Assembly: GCA_047967505.1 (NCBI GenBank)
Contig: CM106541.1
Length of the DNA: 64,000 nt
Direction: 5' to 3' (one strand)
Origin: Dipteris shenzhenensis
Taxonomy: Eukaryota; Polypodiophyta; Polypodiopsida; Gleicheniales
Each line of letters starts with the position of its first letter. Position 1 is the first letter of the stretch. Of the stretch, positions 46,428 through 58,000 are shown one piece after another. The translations under genes and the position numbers were made by a program. The notes below the pieces were generated by a model. That model saw only the letters and a list, made by a program, of their open reading frames with translations. It ran no database searches and was not told the DNA's origin.

Positions 46428-48054
46428 TTACATCAGACGAGCAAAGTATTTCTTCAACCTGATTCCATTTACTCTTCTTTTATGCCTGTTTCCATCCAAA
46501 TCTGTCAGTTGGTAGCTCCCATTTTAAAACTTTTTCTCCACTTTATACGGACCCTCCCATTTTGTCTGGAAAGCAGTATGAAATGTACTATCTAGCTTAC
46601 TGTTATATCGAAGAACAAGATTGCCTTCCTCAATCCCTTTTTCTTTCATCTTCTCATTTTCTGCCTCCTGTCTCTTCATTTGCACTCTAGCATAGTGATC
46701 AAAAGCTAAATCTCTGTCCAACTGAATTGTCTGCAAGGCTAATAATCTCTCTTTGTAACAATCCACCGGCTCATACCCTTCTTCAGCCAAAAACTTCAAG
46801 GCTGGAATTTCCACATCCAGGGGCATGATTGCTTCTTTTCCATAAACCAAATGGAATGGAGAAAACTGTATGCTAGACTTCACTGCAACCCTGTATGCCC
46901 ATAACACACGGTTCATTTCTACATCCTAATTCTTCATATGGCTTTCTGTCATCTTGGTCAGCATTAGCTTGAACTCTCCATTAAATCTTTCATTTAATCC
47001 ATTACATTGAGGGTGATAGGGTGTGACATACTTATGATTGATTTTTAGCCTCCTGCATAGTAAATCAATCACTTTCCCTCGAAATCTAGGACCGTTATCT
47101 GATAGCAGCTCTAGTGGTATGTCAAATCTGCAGCATATATGCTCATATACAAAATTAGCAACTTCCTTACTATCCACCTTTTTTACTACCTTCACTTCAG
47201 CCCATTTTGTCAGATAGTCCACAGTAGTAAGCATATAACACTTCCCTCTAGCCATCCTGGGAATGGTCCAATTGCATCTATACCCCATCTTTCAAAAATA
47301 TCATACACCAGCATTATATTTCTTGGCTCCATTTTTAGAGTTCTTCTTCCAATTCTTTGACACTCATGGTAGGACTTACACCAGTGTTGTACATCTTTTT
47401 GTATAGATGGCCACACATAGCCCTCCAAAAGTATCTTTTGTAATGTAATTCTGAATGCATAATGACCTCCACAGGCTCCTTCATGATTTGCAGATAAGAC
47501 ATGATATATTTCCTCCCTCTAGGGAACTCTCCACAATACTTTATCTGCTCCTTGCATATACAGTTCATCTCCAATCATCACATATTGCTTACTCTTCCTG
47601 ATGAAATGATATTTTTGGGCTTTCTTTAACTCTCCAAGCAAACATCCTATAAGCAAGTAATCCACAATCTTTGACAAGTATTCTCTTCCTTTGAAGAGTG
47701 GCTCTTCAATCTTTGCAATCACTGAATCTTGGTCAATCACCTTCTGTATTAACTCATGCACTTCTTGATTATCTTCCCTTCGCACATGCTGAATATTCCA
47801 TGCTATAAACTAACGTAGTAGCTTTTTAACTTTAGCCAAACACTCCTTCAATCTTGGATTTTTTACCTGCCAACTCCCCAGGACTTGTTTTACTACTAAC
47901 AGAGAATCTCCCTTAATTATAAGTTTCTGAATTTCCTGTTTTAGAGAAGCATGTAGGCCTTCAAACAATGCTGCGTAAAGCTCTCTTTCTTTAGGTGTGC
48001 TGAAAATGACTCCTCTCTCCTGTTTCAACTCACTACCTTCAACCTTATTCAGTA
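46428..48054 (-). pseudogene. Ty3/gypsy J (Tat-type): additional RNase H and integrase, disrupted
   Basis: On the reverse strand: a plant/archaeal-type RNase H (GVIFSTPKERELYAALFEGL, LIIKGDSLLVVKQVLGSW, HVRREDNQEV) lies 5' of the integrase, an arrangement known from the Tat lineage. The integrase zinc domain (GACGGHYAFRITL ... CKSYHECQRIG) has one Cys changed to Tyr. The core shows WGIDAIGPFPG, LLSDNGPRF and NGLNERFNGEF, so D, D and E are present. A C-terminal domain (GPYKVEKKF ... KRRVNGIRLKKYF) ends at 46428. Stops after LLR, WRVP and MKN look like CAG to TAG. RT and gag are absent. Confidence 0.85.
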
Positions 48055-48231
48055 GGCGGGCTCTCCTACTGACATGCAGCACTCTACATGCCCTCTGGTG
48101 GCTGTGGAACTGACATCCAGGGCCTCCACCACCTTCCTTCAGATCTGGGAGTGACACATTGCGTGGATTGAAGCTCCTTTTGACATGTGGCAGTGCAGTC
48201 ATAGCCCCCAATCCAGTCATATGCCCTTGTA

Positions 48232-48278
48232 AAGTGGAGAGATATATAAGATCACAAATCTTATATATCTCTCCACTT
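48232..48278. repeat. Perfect 21-bp inverted repeat with 5-nt loop
   Basis: AAGTGGAGAGATATATAAGAT (48232-48252), loop CACAA, then the exact complement (48258-48278). It sits immediately at the right edge of the gypsy J relic. Confidence 0.95.
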
Positions 48279-48716
48279 ATCAATAAGCCTGCACAATGCT
48301 TGATGGGATTCTTGAATGTCGTACATGGTGAGGTGGGGAAACTTCAATATAAAGGCTATGTACCAAGTGATCTTGCAAGAAGCATAACATATTTCTATGA
48401 CTCATTTTATACCTTGCCCACTCAATCGAGGCAACATGGAAAGTTGGAACGTATTTCTTTGCCTGCACTTGATAGTCTTGAGTGGCCACTGCTTGATATA
48501 GAAGTGATAGAGTCATAGAGGACCAAAATGTTTAATGATATTAAATGTGCTATGAAGCCTAGCACTGGTGCAAGAAATGTCCACTTAAGTTTGTTTGTTC
48601 CAATTGCATGCTTTGTTGATTTATTTTTTTATTGTAAACAATTGAGAAAAACTAGAACAAATTTTATGTGCAAATATATAGACGAAGCCTCACTTGATAA
48701 TATGGCTTCCATATAG
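48279..48716 (+). other. Short unrecognised frames
   Basis: The forward frame ending at 48518 (VPSDLARSITYFYDSFYTL ... PLLDIEVIES) and the following 62-codon frame look mildly protein-like, but neither is recognised. The first may be a stranded exon. Confidence 0.25.
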
Positions 48717-48924
48717 AACTCCAGGGAATATGTTTACATTCAAGAATATGTTTACATGTAAGCTATTCTCAAAACTTTATATATAATATAACTTTTGAAG
48801 GCTAGTTTTGTATGTATATAATATATAAAACTCTCGGGAGTGTGGCCCTTGAATAGCTCACAACATCCAATTGCACGTGCTCCTCAATGTGACATGTATC
48901 ATGCTATTTACTAAGTTTTGAACA

Positions 48925-49866
48925 GAAATCCAATAGGAAAATGGAGTTTCATTATTTTGACTATAAGCAATGCTTTCTTGCTTATGTTCAACTCGCATGA
49001 TAGTCACACATACTATGCGTATTGGTCTAGGAATGTTTCAAGGCAATGCAATCTAGGAAGAATGAGGTTCAAACTAGCATCAGTGTAATCAATACAAATA
49101 CACTGAATAATGAAGTTTGAATATCATAAATGAGAACTCAAAATTCATAGGTTCCATCATGGTATAGTAATAATGAATATGGATACTAAGATATACTATA
49201 ACATATATCTAAAGTATGGGACCTAACTCAAAATTCATAGGTTCCATCACTTATATATTATAATTGAATAATAAATATATGTACAATAATAAACATTTAG
49301 TATTTAATTATTTGTAGCGATATTAAGTTATATCTTGATACTATAAGTATATTATTTTGTAATAGATATATCTTATAGTTATTTCATATTCATATAAATA
49401 TGTAATATTTATAACTTATATGACCTACTATGAACGTGAGCCATAACTTTTATGTAATATCTTATTTATTATTTGTATAAATAACTAATAACAAATAATG
49501 TTTAATAAATAATAAATATAAGCTATATAAGTATATCTTAGTATATCATCACTCTTAGTATATGGATACTAAGATATATGTTCATATGCTACTAAATGAA
49601 TACTCTAAATTTAACTATAACATATAACTATATGTTATAGTTAAATTTATATACATAGGAATATAGTTGCAGTATGTATAAAATGTATGATCCAAATTTA
49701 TACATGCGTTCAAAAATGATACATTATTTGTTGGATATCTCCGAGGAAAAATGATATAAAACGCGTTCCTGCTATGGCTTCAATTTTGAACTATTGGAAA
49801 TACCATTTTCCTTCTATTGAACATACTGTATATGCAGTCTACTTCATACTATTGGTCTAGGAACTC
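48925..49866. repeat. Dispersed fold-back repeat pieces around a very AT-rich core
   Basis: Pieces matching 18668-18985 lie at 48929-48957, 49014-49050 (inverted relative to it) and 49766-49808. Between them, 49060-49760 is extremely AT-rich, repeats AACTCAAAATTCATAGGTTC twice (about 49138 and 49229), and contains a perfect 21-bp inverted repeat with a 2-nt loop (49606-49626 and 49629-49649). It is non-coding. Confidence 0.7.
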
Positions 49867-50150
49867 ATGCATGACATGCAAGCTATTGATTTGAGCTTGA
49901 GGGGGAGTGTTGAGATATCAATCTCTACCCCTGATGTATATCTTGGGTGACTATCATTTATGTCACCATCTTGTGTTAGGTATACTTGTGGCATAGTTGG
50001 GATTGGGTTCACATATGAACCGTGTATTCTAGGGTTACACATATAGTGTATACCCATCTTTCATTGTATTATTGTTGTGTGCAAAAGTGAAGATAAGCTT
50101 CAGCCTCCAACCTTGTGTCCTCTCTCTTTTGTGCGTTGTGAAGAAAGTTG
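49862..50150 (+). repeat. Copia fragment E1: 3' end, PPT and partial LTR
   Basis: About 30 bp of internal sequence, then the polypurine tract AGCTTGAGGGGGAG, lead into TGTTGAGATATCAATC at 49908. It is of the same LTR family as A and C but diverged. Where it ends is unclear; it runs into the reverse-strand copia fragment E2 at about 50155. Confidence 0.7.
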
Positions 50151-50159
50151 TTATCGAGT

Positions 50160-50621
50160 CTCCTACCTCTCTCCCTCATTCTTTACATGATCATCATCAT
50201 CCTCCAATGCATTACCACTAGATGCATACCAACTGCTCATCTCATCAAAAATGACATCTCTGCTCACTCTAAACTCACCTGTAATAGGGTTATAGCAACG
50301 ATATCCTTTCTACTCCAAAGAATATACAATTAAGATACATTTTTTAGCCTTTGGGTCAAGCTTCTTCCGCAACTCATCTAGCACATGAACATATGCAATA
50401 CAGCCAAACACTTTCAAGTGTGACACATCAGGCTTCTTACCTATAAACCGTTCTTCAGGGGTCATTCCATGAATTGCAGTTGTGGGGGCTCTATTCATAA
50501 TATATACAAAAATATGAATAGCTTCGAACCAAAGATGCTTAGGCATACTCTTTTTAGCTATCAAGGCCCGTGCAACTTCTGCAATATGCGTGTTTAACCT
50601 TCTATAATGCCATTTTGTTGT
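50160..50621 (-). pseudogene. Copia fragment E2: integrase C-terminal part
   Basis: The reverse strand reads the copia integrase region: EAIHIFVYIMNRAPTTAIH, MTPEERFIGKKPDVSHLK, GCIAYVHVLDELRKKLD and CYNPITGEFRVSRDVIFDE. The frame stops abruptly at its N-terminal side within the QNG..E block of the integrase (about 50600), where the LTR of gypsy L begins. The rest of this copia element should therefore lie beyond L, outside the window. Confidence 0.85.
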
Positions 50622-51027
50622 TGTTAGGCCTTAAATGTACACTTAGGACCTAGAACCTAAAATACATTTTGAACCATAGTTATATTGTGTGATCTGAAAG
50701 GGTGCATATGAATGGTTGTACCTGTTTTTGTAAGAAGAGGGCTGTGAGCCTATTTTTGTAAGAATCACATGTACGTAATGAAGTAGATGAAAAACAGCAA
50801 TTTCAGTATAGATACGCTTCCCTCTATTTTCATGTCTTTTGAGAAAATATCTGTTCCGTAATAAAACAAAGCATTTATCTTTTGATAAGATGTGTTGAAT
50901 ATCGTGAAGCATGACACTGTGAGAATTGAAGATTAGATGTTACATGAAATCAAGTTTGAAGTTAAAACAGAAGTTGCGAGAATGATAATCTGTTTAAGGG
51001 GATTAGGGATTAAATAACGCCCTAACA
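50622..51027 (+). repeat. 5' LTR of Ty3/gypsy L (406 bp)
   Basis: It starts TGTTAGGCC and ends GCCCTAACA, short imperfect inverted repeats with TG/CA ends. It sits exactly between the broken copia E2 and the leader of gypsy L. The 3' LTR is beyond the window, so the limits are inferred from the ends and context. I could not assign the PBS sequence that follows (TTGGCAATCC). Confidence 0.65.
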
Positions 51028-51142
51028 CTTGGCAATCCTACCAATACTCTTTGGGACACGGGCAAAGACAGACACGGGTATGTAGCATAGGCTACAAATG
51101 TGGAAAAGATAGAGCAACTGCTACCCCCTAAGCAATGGACAT

Positions 51143-51560
51143 ATGGTTGCAAGATTTTGTTATCGGAAAACAGAAACGCAAGAATGCGAAGAATTTGCAG
51201 TAACACTTTGTGAGGAATTTGCCAATTGGACAACAAAAGAAGAAGAACATCAAGCATTTGCTTCCGTTTTTTGTGAAGAGTTTAAACATTGGACAACACA
51301 ACAGAAAGAGCAGGAGGCATATGCACGGAAGTTTCTAGAGACCCATTTTGAAGAATTACCTATGGATATTATCGGGGTGATAAGATAGAAAGTGTGGCAG
51401 AAACAGGTGAAAAGATTTAAACCTGTTTTACCATTTGGCTTTAATCAGGCTCCAGCTATATCTAAGGGGTGTTTCCAGAACTGGTACTATTATCAGTTTT
51501 ACAAGTGCAAAAAGTGTAAGACCAAAAGAACCTGTGTGAGATGCAAATACATTGTGCATC
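51143..51560 (+). pseudogene. Gypsy L: N-terminal extension with CEEF...WTT repeats and a Cys cluster
   Basis: An 81-codon frame from the ATG at 51143 contains a tandem motif (CEEFANWTTKEEEHQAFASVF followed by CEEFKHWTTQQKEQEAYARKF, each about 21 residues). After a TAG (51386-51388) the same frame continues with a Cys/Lys-rich segment (YKCKKCKTKRTCVRCKYIVH) resembling a zinc-binding cluster. It lies between the LTR and gag, so it is probably the start of the gag polyprotein. Such an extension is not part of the standard gypsy gag that I know. Confidence 0.5.
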
Positions 51561-51584
51561 AAAATTGAATGGTGCATGTCTGGG

Positions 51585-52856
51585 GAGTATAGAGGAGAAG
51601 GATTAGGTGTCTATTATACAAGATTAGAAGCAAAGAAGGAAAAGGAAAGAAAGAAAAGACACGAGCAAAGAGGCAAGGATAGTATAACACAGGTAGGCAG
51701 TCTGGAAACAGGGAATTTGAGTGATCAGGAAGCACAGACAAATGAGACAGACACAAGTAGAGCAAATGAGGAGCTAGGATCTCCTGATTCTATTGATAGT
51801 TTCTTACAAGACCCATCAAAAAGGAAACTAGATTTCGCAGCTTGCCAGCAGCAATTACAAACACAACAAAGTCAAAAGCGAGTACAGACACCACAAATAC
51901 AGCAGTAAACAAGAATATAGCAGCAAATAGGAATACAGCAGCAAACAGGTGCACAACAACAACAACCACCAATACCACAACCAGGAATGATGGCTAACCC
52001 ACCAAATCTAGCAAACCTAAAGGTAAAATTTGCCACATTCAAGGGCAAATCCAAAAAGGATGACCCTGATGCCCATGTAGCCCAGTTTGGCACAAAATGG
52101 GAGGCAACTTGCCTAGCAGGACTGTATGGTGAGGATGTGAAGAAGCAGCAATTCGCTACTACACTAGAAGGAAAAGCTATGAATTGGTACCAACACTATG
52201 GAGCAGCACATTTTCCAGATACAGCGGCACTACAAACAGCTTTCCTTTCTAGATTTAGAAAGGAGAAAACCCCAAATGATATTTTAAAAAAGATCAAAAA
52301 AATGAAGCAAAGATCCCTATTAGTAGAGGACTTTGCTCAAAAGTTCCTGGAGATTAATAGGAGGCTGGCAGTAAATGAAAGACCCACAAATAAAATGTTG
52401 GGTGAATATTTTTGTAAAGGCTTGAGAAAGGCATTAAGAACTGGTATGGCAAGCACTAATATTCCTGCAGGTGCAGGAGGGTTTAATGATTTTGTGGCAG
52501 CAGCAAGAAGAGCAGAAAAGAGGCTTGGTACAGCTGGCTTTAGCTCTTCAAGAAGGAAACACAGACACAGGCATGATAGTGACTTAGAATTAGATTCTGA
52601 GTCAAACTCCGATACAAATTTAGAGGAGAGTGATGATAGCTCATCTGACTCAAACTCAGACAGTGAAACAGATGATTCAGATGCAGAAGATAAAAAGAAG
52701 AAAAAGAAGAAGAAAGCAAAGAAGGAGAAAAGAAAAAGTAAGGAGAAGGAAAAGAGGGACAGGAAAAAGAAAGGGAAAGAAATTGAGGGAGCTACAGACT
52801 TGAATAAGCAGATAGTTGCCACATTGAAGAGCATGGGCATGTCTTTACCACAATAG
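51585..52856 (+). pseudogene. Gypsy L: gag
   Basis: After a Gln-rich linker (51790-51985, with TAA and TAG stops) the 289-codon frame from 51987 carries the retrotransposon gag domain (KFATFKGKSKKDDPDAHVA, KQQFATTLEGKAMNWYQHY, AFLSRFRKEKT, then FAQKFLEINRRL). It ends in a striking tail: about 60 Ser/Asp/Glu-rich residues and then about 40 Lys/Glu-rich residues (KKKKKKKKAKKEKRK). A TAG at 52854-52856 separates it from the nucleocapsid. The capsid domain itself is uninterrupted. Confidence 0.9.
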
Positions 52857-53150
52857 AAGGAAAGACCATTCTGTCAGATTTGCAGGCCATGTAGATAGTT
52901 ATTGTTGGTACAATCCCAACAATAGGGCAAATCCAGGACAAATTGCATCTAGAGTTAACCATCCAGTAGCTAATCTAGTTGCTATTGATACAAACAGGAA
53001 TAGGGGAGGACCATCAAGGAGATTCTAACCAAGGAATAACTAGGGCCCACTACCACCACCACCACAGGGAGGATGTAATATGAATGATGATCCGTGTACT
53101 TATTGTGGGGAGTTGAATCATAGGCAAGGCCCAAATTGTCCTCTTTAGTG
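52857..53150 (+). pseudogene. Gypsy L: nucleocapsid zinc knuckles, frameshifted
   Basis: A first CCHC knuckle is split by a frameshift (FCQIC in one frame, then HVDSYCWYNPNN in the next), and a second follows (CTYCGELNHRQGPNC at about 53098-53142). A Pro-rich linker lies between them. Stops occur at about 52893 and 53028. Confidence 0.7.
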
Positions 53151-53679
53151 TAAACATAGGAATGAAAGGGGTATTCCTATTGTTAGATTCAATGATAATC
53201 AAAGACAACCAGTTCAGAATACACATCAACAAAGTAGACCTCACAAGCAAATGTTGTTCTAGTAGAAGAACAAGATGTGGCATCTGCATCGAAAATTAAA
53301 GAGCAACAGGAGAAAGATTTTGGTGTTATGCATGTGCAATGTGATTGTGCACACTGTACACAGAAGGAAGGAGTTTTAAAAGAACAGGTTACTGTGTCGA
53401 CAGTAACAAGATCAGGCAAACAGTATCAAACAGGAAAGAGAGTGGAAGATAAAGTGATGAAAGATCATAAAGTTTGGGAGGAGCAAAAGAAAGTAAGACA
53501 CGGATGCGTTAAGGAGATTTAGAAGCTTTAGAAGAATGTGGTCTCAAAACGGGATGTATTGCCTTTACCTCTGTTATCTCAAAAGGAGGAGAACTTAGGC
53601 AATACAGATAAAGAAGAACAGGGCAAGAGTATTAATCTCCTAACAAAAACAATGATCAGTCTGGATCAAATTCTGAGCT

Positions 53680-54206
53680 TAGTACCATAATTTAAGAGAC
53701 AGATTTTGCATAAGTTAGGAGTGGAAGATGGTGTACAATAAGAACCAGAAATTTGTAGTACAACCAGAAGATGTTAACTACAAGGTACCCAAAATACATG
53801 TTAAGTATCAAGAAGAGGAGATAACAGGAGCATTAGTGGATGGAGGTTCTGGAGTCAACATTCTACCAGAATTTATGCATAAAATGTTGAAATTGATAGA
53901 ACTGGAAGAAGCTCATTTTCAATTGAAGATGGCTAATCAAAGGAGGATCCAACCTTTGGGCATACTCAGAAATTAGGAAATAAATATTTCAGGTTTGTCA
54001 TTTTCCACTAATTTTGTGGTTCTTAAGATGGATGAAGGAGACAATCCCTGTCCTTTATTGTTGGGAAGACCTTGGCTAAAGACAGCTAGAGTTAAGCGAG
54101 ATTGGGGAGCACAAAGGATCACAATCAGAAAGGGCAAGAAGAAGATGAAGTCGCACATGGTGTCAACAAAAATTCTACCCAAAAGTGCTAGAGCTTTGTA
54201 TGCTTA
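53680..54206 (+). pseudogene. Gypsy L: aspartic protease
   Basis: The frame reads GALVDGGSGVNILPEFM, with the D-G-G-S-G active-site form typical of plant Tat/Athila-type gypsy elements, and later FVVLKMDEGDNPCPLLLGRPW, matching the LGRPW flap-side motif. A TAG at 53974-53976 splits the domain. Acidic linker frames follow to about 54580, again with stops in place of probable Gln. Confidence 0.85.
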
Positions 54207-54589
54207 AGGCATTAACATGGTGGATGAAATAGGAGATGATGAGGAGGATGAGTTTCTTAAAGTTAATAGTTCAGTGGTTCCAGTCTTTGAAATTGATGTG
54301 GAAAAAATTGTGGATCAGTACAAATCCAAGAGAAAACATGATAGTTTGGTGCAGCAGGAAGAAACAGTGGAAGAGCAAGAAGAAGAACAACAGGAGGAAT
54401 CTTTGATGTCAGAACAGGATCAAAATTTTCATATTCAATAGATTTTAAAGGCTGAGCAATCTTTTGAGGAGCATTTGTCTAAATTATCAAGAGTTAAGGA
54501 AGATGACTTACAGGAGCTAAATTTGGGTACAGAACAGGAGCTAAAGACAGTAAAAATTAGTGTACATGTGGAAGGTCAGTTTAAATAGG

Positions 54590-54856
54590 ACCTAACTAAT
54601 CTATTACAAGAGTTTAAGGACATATTTGCATGGATGTATACACATATGAAAGGAGTAGATCCAAGGTTTTGCATGCAGAAGATCAATTTGAAGAAAGATG
54701 TTGTTCTCGTTGTATCTCAAAGATACAGAATGAATCCTAATTATGCCAAATCTAATCTAATTGTGCTCCTGAAGATAGAGACAAGACAGCCTTTGTGACA
54801 AAATGGGGGGTTTATGCTAGTAATGTAATGACATTTGGCCTAAAAAATGCTCCACC
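54590..54856 (+). pseudogene. Gypsy L: reverse transcriptase, N-terminal part with internal deletion
   Basis: The frame reads LLQEFKDIFAWMYTHMKGVD and VSQRYRMNPNYAKSNL, the start of plant gypsy RT, then jumps with a frame change directly to APEDRDKTAFVTKWGVYA and FGLKNAPP. The roughly 80 to 100 residues between, including the first catalytic Asp motif, are missing. The frame is then interrupted by the LTR of copia D at 54857. The host site ccacc is duplicated on both sides (54852-54856 and 60769-60773). Confidence 0.85.
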
Positions 54857-55035
54857 TGAGAGTGCTCTCAACGGAAGCAAGAACGGAAGAGGGAGAGAGA
54901 GCAAGAGAGAGAGACAGAGAGCCACACAAGTTTGGTGGGTGCAGTACCACCCTAATCTTCTTTTTCATTCATTTATATGTGTGTTTGAGTATTGTACATA
55001 ACTGGGGTTAAGGCACAGTGACCTTTAACCCCACA
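54857..55035 (-). repeat. 3' LTR of copia D
   Basis: 179 bp, TGTGGGGTTAAAGG ... GCACTCTCA on the minus strand, identical to 60590-60768. The polypurine tract lies at 55036-55046 (AAGTGGGAGGT). Confidence 0.97.
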
Positions 55036-55088
55036 ACCTCCCACTTAAAGGACAATGTGCCTTTAAGGGAGAACAACTAGTGAGCATA

Positions 55089-58000
55089 CTATCCAATGCC
55101 CATCAATACACGACAATACTCAAACCGCTGACTAGGTAGACTCTTCGTCAACATATCTGCAGGGTTATCATCTGTATGAACCTTGACAAGCTCTATGCGC
55201 TTGTCCTCAAGTACCTCCCTGATGAAATGGTACCTGACCTCAATGTGTTTGGTCTTTGCATGAAAGACCGGATTCCGTGCTAGCTGAATAGCACTCATGG
55301 AATCACTATGCAATGTCGGTACACCTGTATGAATCCCCAAATCTCCCACTAGCCGATCAAGCCATATAGCCTCCTTGCAACCCTCTGTGGCTGCAACATA
55401 CTCAACCTCTGTGGTAGACAAAGCAACGCACTTCTGTGCACGAGACATCCACGACACTGCACCACCTACAAAGGTGAACACATAACCAGAAGTGGATCTC
55501 CTACTATCCACATGCCCTGCATAGTCTGAATCTGTGTACCCAAGTACACGCATGTCTCCTTTACCAAAGCAGATGCACATCTCTTTGGTACCTTTCATGT
55601 ACCTCATGATGCACTTAACTGCCTCCCAATGCCTCTTTCCTGGATTAGCCATATACCGGCTAACAACTCCCACTGCAAATGCAATGTCTGGTCTAGTAGC
55701 TATCATAGCATACATAAGACTCCCAACTGCTGATGCATAAGGAACCTTGGCCATCATGGCCCTTTCCTCATCTGATTTGGGACTATCTGTATGACTCAGT
55801 TTCACATATGGAGGCAATGGAGTACTCACTGCCTTCCCCCCCTTCATATTGAAACGCTGCAATACTTTTGTAACATACTCTTTTTGTGAAAGCCAAAGGA
55901 GTTTCCTACTCCGATCACGCGTGATGCGCATACCAAGAATATGACCTGCAAGTCCCAAATCCTTCATATCAAAGGCCTCATGCAACTTGGCCTTTAATGC
56001 ATCTAGCTCATAAGTATTCTTGCTAGCCAATAGCATATCATCCACATATAGTGCCAAGATTATCAGGTTACTATCCTTAGCCCTTTTAGTGTAGAGGCAG
56101 TGATCAATTTCACTCCTTCTAAAACCCTGGGACCGAATGAAAGCATCAAACTTCTGATACCATTCTCTAGGTGCTTGCTTAAGACCATAGAGATTCTTCT
56201 TCAGCTTGCAAACTAAATGCTCTTTGCCCTTTTCTTCAAATCCTTCCGGCTGCACCATGTAAATTTCCTCATGCAAATCCCCATGCAAGAAAGCTGTCTT
56301 GACATCCATTTGCATAAGCTCCATATCCTCTACTGCCACTAGTCCAAGGATGCATCTAAGTGTGGTCATCTTCACAACCGGAGAGAATATCTCATCAAAG
56401 TCCACACCCTTCTCTTGCTTGAACCCTTTAGCAACCAAACGGGCCTTGTACTTAGGCACATCATCACCTGTGACCTTCATTTTGTAGACCCATTTACATG
56501 GCAATGCTTTCTTTCCATGTGGCAAAGAAACCAAGTCCCAAGTCTTATTCTTCATAAGTGAACTCATCTCTGATTGCATAGCATACTCCCACTTGTGTTG
56601 ATCCTCACGCATCATAGCCTCTTTGTAGCAAGAAGGCTCCCCGCAATCAGTAAGCATCACATAGTCTACCCCTGGAACAAACCTATCAGGCGGTCTAGAC
56701 ACTCTAGATGATCTTCTCAAGGGCATTTCAGCTTGCTGTCCCACTTGCATATCAGCCACATTTGGCTCATCATTTCCACCAATAGATGATCCATCATCTA
56801 CCCTTGATTGTATACCTGTGGGAGTACTTGGTTGTACCATTTCTTGCACATTTGGTGCATGGACAGCTTGCTGCCTATCAACATATGCAGGTGGATTCAC
56901 ATCCTGGAAAGTGATTCTCCTCATTTCCACATCCCTCATGGGTGCCTTATGCATCTTCTTCTCATTGAAGACCACATCATGGCTGCGTATGATCTTCTTT
57001 GCTTCTGGATCCCAGAGACGATAGCCCATCTCTCCACTTTCACCATAACCTAGAAAGATGCATTTCCTAGACTTAGGATCTAGCTTCTTTCGAAGCTCTT
57101 TTGGCACATGTGCATATGCCTCACACCCAAATATACGCAAATGAGAGTAAGAGGGCTTCTTTCCACTCCATGCCTCTTCAGGAATACCACCATCCAAACT
57201 CTTACTAGGTGATCTATTGATCACGTGCACTGCAGTCTTCATTGCCTCAGCCCAAAAACCACCAGAAAGACTTGCATTGGAAAGCATGCATTGCAATCTT
57301 TCTTGAATGGTACGGTTCATCTTTTCTGCAACTGGATTTTGCTCTGGAGTATGAGGGGATGTGAGCTCCCTCTTAATCCCACGTGTATCACAGAAATGCT
57401 GAAAGTCATGAGAGAGATACTCTCCACCATTGTCAGTCCGTAGGCATTTAAGCGTTCTACCTGACTGATTCTCAACCAAGGCCAGCCATTTCTGAAATAC
57501 CTGGAACACATCACTCTTTCGAGCTATAGCATAAGCCCACACTTTCCTAGTTGCATCATCAATGAATGTCACATAGTAATCAGCCCCACCTAATGACCGT
57601 GTAGGCATGGGACCGCATACATCTGAATGCACTAAATCAAGCTTTTCAAACTCTTTCTTTCCCCTTCTTTTATGGGCTGATTTAGTCTGCTTCCCATAGA
57701 GACAATGCTCACAAAATTCAAAATCAGAGAAACTCAAATGTGGTACATAACCCAAACGGCATAAGAGTTTCATTCCATTTTGGCTCATGTGCCCCAACCT
57801 GCAATGCCACAAAGAAGTGCTTGGCTGCTCGGTTATTGCAACAACATGATCAAATACCCCTGATACATGTAAGGGATACAAAGTCCCACACTTGGCACCC
57901 CTAGCCAAAAGCATAGAGCCCTTCTGAATTTTCCAACTCTGAAAGCCAAAAGTGGTGTGAAAACTAGCATCATCTAGCTGACCCACTGAAATAAGACTCT

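Noticed and set aside
52337-52840. 167-codon reverse frame with Phe-rich segments
   Set aside because: It is the antisense of the Lys/Asp/Glu-rich gag tail of gypsy L.
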